Part shown: positions 57,586-64,000 of the stretch, piece after piece
How the letters are laid out: each line of letters starts with the position of its first letter
How positions within the stretch are numbered: the first letter of the stretch is position 1
From: Podocnemis expansa
Lineage: Eukaryota; Chordata; Testudines; Podocnemididae
Length of the DNA: 64,000 bases
NCBI GenBank assembly: GCA_007922195.1
Contig: ML681995.1
Span: forward strand, 17,510,964-17,574,963
Reading direction: 5' to 3'
Position numbers and translations under genes: made by a program
Notes under the pieces: generated by a model
Database searches by the model: none
What the model saw: only the letters and a program-made list of their open reading frames with translations
Told to the model about the DNA's origin: nothing

Positions 57586-58492
57586 CAGGAGTTAAAGTAT
57601 AATTTGGTGGGCTCCAGAACCCTCCTAAATTTCTGGGCCCCCTTCACACACCCCAGCTACTGCCCCCCAAAATGTCTGCCCCCCACCCCAGCTAGTGCCC
57701 AACAAATGCCTGCCATCCCAGCTCAGCTACTACCCTCGAAAAACCTACCCCCATGAGATCACTTTCCCCATGTCTTCCTCATTGCTGATCCCCATTCCCT
57801 AATCTCCCTACCCCCATCCTCCAGATCCCCTCTTTTCACTTCACCCCCTTCAGCCCCCCAACCCACTCCACACTTCCCCAGTCCATCTCCCCCGAGTCCC
57901 TCCAGCCCCTTCCCTAACACCCCTTGGGTCTGCTGCTGACTTCTCCTGCTCCCCTAAAACACCCCAAGCCACTCTGCTGGTTTCTCTTGCTCCCCCAAGA
58001 CATCCCAAGCCCCTCCCTAACCCCCCAGTCCTACCGCTGGCCCCTGTGTTCCCCCGAGCCCTTCCCTATGCCCCCCCACCAGCTTCCCCTTTCCCCGCCT
58101 GGCTGGCTCACCTGTCCCCAAACCTCCCACCAAGGCCCCCTGACCTGGACACCATGTGGAGCAACCCTTGCACCAGCTGAGGCTCTGGCCATGAGCCTGC
58201 TCTAACTGAGCATGATCAGAGACTCGTAGTACGCTCAATCAGAGCACACTCAGGGCAGGAGTTTTAAAAACTCCCAGGCCAAGCCTGGGGCAGTTCTCTG
58301 CTGACTGGAAGACTCTGTCTTCTGGCTGTGGCTGCCAGCTGTGCACAGCCCCTCGAGGAGGCCGGAGGAACACACCAGAATGCTGTGTTCAGGTGCATTC
58401 CTCTAGTTTTTGGGGGGCTGGAACACTGACCCCCTAAAAATAGGGGGCCCTGGAACACTATTCTGGGGCATTCTGCCTTATGTTAACCCCTG
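57586..58492 (-). mobile_element. Non-autonomous hAT element, inverted relative of the 21.9 kb copy
   Basis: 907 bp from CAGGAGTTAAAG to TTAACCCCTG. Flanks AATTGTAG (57578-57585) and AATTGCAG (58493-58500) match at 7 of 8. Both ends and the inner 'ccccctaaaaatagggggcc' blocks match 21926-22571 in reverse. The middle is a C-rich run of 'cccctcc/ccagccccc' words that gives proline-rich frames of no meaning. Confidence 0.86.
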
Positions 58493-58500
58493 AATTGCAG

Positions 58501-59427
58501 TAAGGGTAAATTTTGGTAGTTGCATGCAAAAAATCAGCATTCACAAGAATATGGTTGGGAGGCCTTAGTAAGCAAGGATTTTAGGACGTGTGCTTGCAAA
58601 TTGTGAGGCTAATGAATTTGTGTTTGAAAGCACATGAGTGGAAAATTTTGAGTGTGAATCCCTTGAAGTAGGGAGTGTCTACTGCTTCCCAAGGGAGTCT
58701 GGTCCACAGCTTGTTAGATCTCGATGTTAGGAAGCTTTTGTTGCTGTTCAGCCTGGATGGTTTATAAGCTTATAAATATAGATTTAATGCTTAGCAGGGA
58801 AATGCCTTTTTTAAAAGACGTTATCTCTACCCATTTTCCTCTGTATGTTTTATACTTTATCTGAATGACACCATATTGTATGGTTGCTATGGATATTTAA
58901 TTGAACCCTGGCAAAAATCTCCATACATCACTCTTCAATTGCATTTTTTGTGACTGTCATTTGTCTCCATCATTCTCCCAGTCACGGGTACGCAATGTGC
59001 ACATATTACCAGAAAGGACCAGCCCATCTTTTTCTCTGTTCCTGATAGTGACAGCTTAGTTATTCAGAGACAGCTCCCATGTTCAGCACAAGAGAGATGT
59101 GAGAAAATTCATTTATTTACTATTTTCCCCCAAAGTACAGTCAAACTAATGTAGGCATTTTTATTGAAATTTATGCCTGGAGTCTGGTGTAAGGCCACAG
59201 GCTACGGGAAAAACAGATCCATGGACAACTTTACTCAGATGCCCTAAATAGAATTCAAGCAGTGAGCTCCCTGGGGGAACAATGAATAGGTGTCAAATCA
59301 TGCTGATGCAACAGGGTACCCAAATGAAGGGTTAAGTTGGTTGTGAATAATGCACCAGCCAAAAGTGGTGCTTCATGATACAAATTTTCTTGCACCTTAT
59401 TCATCAGCATGTTGTGGGAGCAATGGG
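58501..59427. other. No recognised feature
   Basis: AT-rich. Nothing recognised beyond short, featureless open frames. Confidence 0.45.
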
Positions 59428-59435
59428 ACAGGACC

Positions 59436-59823
59436 AGAGACATAGCCACAGGTAAGCCTGGGTTGGCTGGGGCCCAAAGACTTAAACACCTGGCAGTGGC
59501 ACAAATTTTGTCACTGCAGCTGTGGGGCTGCCCAATAGCTGGTGGCCATAACTGTGAGCAGAGGAGCTAGTACCAGGGGCTCAGCCCTGCTCATGGCCAT
59601 GGCAGCTGGTTGCTGGCTGACCAGCAGCCATGGTGGCAAAGTTCATACCACTCCTATGCACTGTGGTGGGTGGGCCTCATCTCACCACCTCTCCCCCACC
59701 TTCCTCCAGCTCCATGTTTTACCTAGCAAATGGAGTATCTTAGGCAGCTTCTGATCACGCGACCAGAAGCTGCCCTACAGATGCTGAGGCTCAGCCAAAG
59801 AACAGAAGCTGGTTATGCCCCTG
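59436..59823 (+). mobile_element. hAT-type MITE with 8 bp TSD
   Basis: 388 bp, ends CAGAGACATAGCCACAGG and GGTTATGCCCCTG (inverted). Flanks GACAGGAC (59428-59435) and GACAGAAC (59824-59831) match at 7 of 8. Collinear with the 36.69 kb copy. Confidence 0.8.
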
Positions 59824-59831
59824 GACAGAAC

Positions 59832-61035
59832 TATCTGATGGAGTCCTATTTTATGGAGAAACAGAGACCTAGACAACCCCAATCTCTATCTCTTGTTTGT
59901 TCAGCAAAACTTAGGTCACTAATTTCAATACTACCTACTCAAAGCATTGAGAAATTATGATTCAAGACCCTGAAATCACCAGACAGTTTAAAAATAATTT
60001 TCTTTTCCTTTGCTTTCTGGGGTTTTTGTGTCTGCAAAGATCATGCTTAAGGTTGTCTCTACAGCCATGAGGGCTAGATACCTAATATAATAAAAGCAGA
60101 GATTCTCACATGACTCCAGGACCTAGTGCTTTAAGAACAAAACCAAATGCTATGGTAACATTGAAAGAATTGGCAGTTCTGTCCATTAATGCTATATTAT
60201 AATTGGAACAGGAAGTTCAGAAGAATGATATTGCTATTTGGAAGAGCAAGAGGAAATACAAATATGTATATAGACTACTTGTGCTCATTCAAGCAGAGCT
60301 ATCTGAAAAATAGGATTCAACTTTTGTTAAAAAAAACTTTCACAGAACTCTTTTCTTTTTTTCTACCAAAACATTGATGTGAAAATCTACTATGCAAACT
60401 TCAGGTATTCTTGACCATTTCTTCTCTTGAAGAAGGAATCATGGGTCTATTAGTGACTACAGTGGCTGAGGATTTTGTGTATATATCTGAAAAAAACAAC
60501 ACTGTGTCCCCTAAGACACCACACTGAGGCATTGATAGTGAACTGTTTCATAAAGGGGGAGAGTCATCTACTGAATGCTATTCCTTGTAAACCTCTGAGT
60601 TTTCCTTTATGAAATCCCATTTAACTACTGAGCAGTCCTGAACTTGTTGATCTTGAGAGACCTACTAGGATACCCATAATATAACTGAAACCTGAACTCA
60701 TGAATTTCAGAGTTTCATTATAAAATGGAAAGCAATGTGTAGTATGGTAAAAGGGTCTTAGTCTTTCATCATCCCTAAAATGTGAAGTTACATTCAATTT
60801 GTGAAAAATTGGCATGCGTGTTTAAAATAAATCCCTTTCAGGCCCAGGACATTTTATGGCAATTAAATAAGAATCTTTGTTATGGTCAGATTATAAATGA
60901 AACGGGGGTGGGGGGGGAATTGCAGTGAAAACACTGATGATACTAGGTCTGGCCAAAAACTTTCTGTGACTTATCTTTTCAATGGGAAACTGTGTATTTG
61001 ATTAAAGGACATGGTTACTCCATTAGTTGTCTGTT
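59832..61035. other. No recognised feature
   Basis: AT-rich, apparently unique. A G-run lies at about 60,905-60,917. Confidence 0.45.
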
Positions 61036-61039
61036 AATA

Positions 61040-61445
61040 TTTGTAGTTAGGCAAATGGATAACACATCAAAGCTTCAAAAAGAAACTGCAGAATTGGAAT
61101 CCATAAGCATATTTGACACGGTCAATTTAGGGTTAAATAGGGACTTTATTTTTTCCCATTACAACAGGTAATTTTGCTTTCCTTTTCCCCCCACCTGCCT
61201 CCTAAATGCTGTTCTCCACATTGTTTGAATCTAAACAACTGCTTTGATTTACTGACCTGATCTTGTGACTCATACTTCCCTGCATTTAGTTTCTTCCCAT
61301 TCATCTGTACTTCTCTATCTTCAAGTGCTGGAGCAGGATTTTCTCCCACAAAAGTTCATGAGATAAATAAATTTGTTAGTCTTTATAAGTGCCACTGGAC
61401 TTCTTGTTTGTTTTGCTGAACTAGACTTACTTCATAGCCACCCCT
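61040..61445 (+). repeat. Penelope-like element 3' remnant (second copy)
   Basis: Around 61,075 the sequence reads LQKETAELESISIFDTVNLGLN and FSHYN, the same end of the GIY-YIG domain as at 56.6 kb, then the terminal repeat: 'atcttcaagtgctggagcag', 'gattttctcccac', 'aataaatttgttagtcttta' and 'agccaccccttcggaac'. The 'tgatgaag' region is lost. Truncated at the 5' side. Confidence 0.72.
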
Positions 61446-62770
61446 TCGGAACTTGGTTCAAACAGGGAGCCAAGATAAGAGAACATATCTGGGACCAGGA
61501 GGAGGCATGTGAACTCCACCTCTTATAAGGCACCATGGCAGCAGTTCCTAATTAAAATTTTGGGCAAAAAAAATTTTCATGTTTGAATTTCTGCTGACAG
61601 AACAACTTTTTTTGCAGGCAAAAACATCATGTTTGGCCAACACTCACTAATAGACTCATCATCTTATTATATTCTAGCAAGCCTTACTGTAATTAAAATA
61701 ATATCTTGGTAGAAATCACTGTGATGTTTTGAGGAACTGTTTTTCGAGACTGTGAATGACATATGACCTATTTAGCTTCACTGCACTAATTTGCAGTTTG
61801 GTAGCTCTGTGGAGAGAGTAGTCTCTGCATAACATCATGGTGAGCAAATGATAAATATTGTGCTTATAAAAGATAACTCTCTTGCGGTGGTATTTGCATC
61901 ACTCACTGTCTCAATTTATGGCCATGAGTCCAGTTAGGATTTAGAAAACCTCTTGTATCAATGGATTGCTATACCTAGCTATAGTACCTGACAGGAAATA
62001 AAGCAGTATTCTTTAGTGAAATAGCTATTATATAATCTAGACCATAAGAGGCTTATGTATTCACACTGACTTAAAAACAGAACGTGCAGTAGCATGTATG
62101 TATAGTGCACTTAATTGAATTTTGTCAATGGAGCATTAATACAAGCAAAAGCACAGTTCAACCCAATTATCTAAAGGTTTCAGAGGACATACAGTGACCT
62201 TCTGAAAAGTGGAATTTTTGCAGTCTGAAAGCATTGAAAAGGCTGCATTCCGAGAACAGATGTGTACCTGTAAACATACTGGTGGGCAGAAGGCTGCAGG
62301 GTAGGGCCCTGGTACTGGTGCACCATATAGAAAATGCCAGTCTGCTTTTGACTGCCTGCCTGCATTTCAAAGAGATCTGATGTTCAGAGCCCTCAAAAGC
62401 TCAGTTTGCAAAAGCTACTGCTGTCCAGGGCTCTCTGCTTGGTGTCCCCCTCTGAATCCCTTGTTTTAAATCTATGACCCTCACACCTATTCCAGCTATT
62501 CATTAGTTATCCCTCAGAACTGCTTGAAGCTGGGTTCAGTGCCTCCTCCCCTTAGGTTGGGGGAGAGGTTTTAGTAATGGCAGGCTTGTACCTGCCCACC
62601 TCCCAGTCCTTTAATAGGAGCATCCTCCTGTAGCCCTCAGGCTTGACTCCATTACAATTTCAGATTGGAAAGAACTCTATACTATAGTAATAGGAGCCCT
62701 GCATGTACCACAGACAGCCTCTCTGGGCTGTGTGGGGTTTTTTGTTTGTTTTTTGTTTTGTTAAATCCAT
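61446..62770. other. No recognised feature
   Basis: AT-rich sequence with short featureless open frames. Nothing recognised. Confidence 0.45.
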
Positions 62771-62779
62771 ACAAAGATC

Positions 62780-64000
62780 TGGGGTAAATAGGATGAAATT
62801 CAATAAAGACAAATGCAAAGTACTCCACTTTGGAAAGAACAATCCATTGCACACGTACAAAATGGGCAATGACTGCCTAGGAAGGAGTACTGCAGATGGA
62901 GATCTGGGTGTCATAGTGGACTACAAGCTAAATATGAGCCAGTATAACAATGTCATGGGGAAAATAGCAAACCTCATTCTGGGATGTTGTGATGGGTTGA
63001 CAGCATGGGACCTGCCCATTGAGTGCCTCCTGGTAGCATTTCTGGTGATTAGCTCACGCGGTCCCCATCGGATGGCTGGTGCTCTGTGTCTTGTGATCCA
63101 GATCTTTGTCCTCTGACCGAGGACTACAGGCTACTCAGCCCTTCAGCTGAGTGCCTTAGTCTGTACACACCCTCCCTTGCAGGGGGCGTAAGTCCCACTC
63201 CCTGGTCTTGGCCACTACTTCACATTCTCAGTGACCAGAGAGTCCTTCTAGTCCAATAACAGACTATTTCTCTGGTCTGCTTTCCCCATGGCCCCTCAGT
63301 CCAGTCCATGCCCTCACCTCTGGGCCACTCTCACTGCCTGATCCAGTCATCCCACTGGAACTTCTGCAGCCACCTGTCCCACACTGGTCCCCTGCCTTCT
63401 GGACTGCTTGGGGCACCTGGTTAGCTCCCAGTGGCACACCCTGAACTCTCTAGGGTGCTGACTTCCTCAGCCAGCCAGAGGGACAACTTTCCCCTCTGAG
63501 CTTCTCAGGTGACCTGACCTAGCTGGACATGCAGCTTTTTTTTATACAGGACTGCTGGCCCCTCATTAGCTCTCTCCTGGGCACAGCCTATTGGCTGAAG
63601 CTCCCTCGTCCTTATTAACCTCATAAAGGCCAGTGTGGGGCAACTGCGCCATCACAGATGTATTAACAGGAATACTGTAAATAAGGCACAAGAAGTAATT
63701 CTCTCACTCTATCTACTCCATGCTGATTAGGCCTCAACTGGAGTATTGTGTCCCATTCTGGTTGTCTCATTTCAGGAAAGATGTGGACAAATTGTAAAGT
63801 CCAGCGAAGAGCAATACAAATGATTAGAGATCTGGAACACTTGACTTATGAAGGAAAATTGAAAGAACTGGGTTTGTTTAGTCTGGAGAAGACGAGGCTG
63901 AGAGGGGACATGATAAAAGCTTTCAAGTTCTTAAAAGGTTGTTAGAAAGAAGAGGGAGAAAAATTGTTCTCCTTAACTGCCAATGACAGGATAAGAAACG
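62780..64000 (+). mobile_element. CR1 LINE, 3' RT region, interrupted by a solo LTR and running off the window
   Basis: Left part 62,780-62,987: MKFNKDKCKVLHFGKNN and DLGVIVDYKLNMSQ, the CR1 RT thumb region. Right part 63,662-64,000: 'tattaacaggaatactgtaa', then [14 protein letters not shown] and [27 protein letters not shown] and [14 protein letters not shown] wording. Deleting 62988-63656 plus one TSD rejoins 'ctgggatgtattaacagg'. The element continues past 64,000. Confidence 0.82.
62988..63656 (-). mobile_element. Solo LTR with 5 bp TSD
   Basis: 669 bp beginning TGTGATGG and ending CCATCACA (TG...CA, 8 bp inverted ends), flanked by an exact 5 bp duplication GATGT (62983-62987 and 63657-63661). 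On the minus strand it has a CCAAT (CCAATAGG near 63,590) and a TATA-like TGTATAAAAAA (near 63,537), the usual U3 promoter order. No internal retroelement sequence remains, so the element was reduced to one LTR by recombination. Gypsy or retroviral origin cannot be told apart here. Confidence 0.85.

Noticed and set aside
1..64000. A coordinated gene system or operon
   Set aside because: All protein wording belongs to broken LINE, DIRS or Penelope copies; no intact genes, no host exons and no shared regulation are visible.

Overview
The window looks like intergenic, transposon-dense DNA from an amniote, most likely a turtle (a crocodilian is the main alternative). I find no convincing host gene, exon series, rRNA or intact tRNA. 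The case for a turtle rests on the repeat mix: long CR1 LINE copies, a Tx1-like LINE, a DIRS-type retrotransposon, a Penelope-like element, hAT elements, and many foldback MITEs with ends like GGCTATGTCTACAC. All family names come from motif recognition; no database search was run.

Layout. 1-6.2 kb: minus-strand Tx1-like LINE, with reverse transcriptase (RT) and endonuclease fragments, a proline-rich ORF1 with a CCHC knuckle and a GC-skewed leader, cut by the window start. 6.3-8.6 kb: LTR-like pieces and a CR1 tail. 8.6-14.3 kb: mostly unique DNA with a 165 bp hAT MITE and a Penelope-type terminus. 14.3-19.8 kb: plus-strand CR1 interrupted by two foldback MITEs and one hAT-like element. 19.8-22.6 kb: CR1 tails, two more foldback MITEs and a 646 bp hAT element with a perfect 8 bp target-site duplication (TSD). 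22.6-27.8 kb: little recognised. 27.8-28.8 kb: foldback MITE holding the only assembly gap. 30.06-33.6 kb: minus-strand CR1 with a nested tRNA/CR1 chimeric SINE and a Penelope tail. 34.2-37.1 kb: CR1 piece and two hAT-type elements. 37.1-47.3 kb: sparse repeats, a CR1 tail, a MIR-like CORE-SINE, old palindromic elements and a hAT element. 47.5-49.7 kb: minus-strand DIRS derivative keeping Gag and the last ~41 codons of its tyrosine recombinase. 50.6-52.5 kb: Penelope termini and MITEs. 54.1-57.1 kb: a nest in which a hAT-like element holds a polypyrimidine tract and a Penelope-like element that is itself split by a foldback MITE. 57.6-59.8 kb: two more hAT elements. 61.0-61.4 kb: second Penelope remnant. 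62.8-64.0 kb: CR1 interrupted by a solo LTR with a 5 bp TSD.

There is no operon or gene system. The interest lies in insertion history (exact TSDs and nesting order) and in structure: foldback MITEs with similar ends but different palindromic cores, a Penelope copy with head-to-head terminal repeats and a GIY-YIG remnant, and a Gag-only DIRS deletion derivative with a ~44 bp perfect hairpin.
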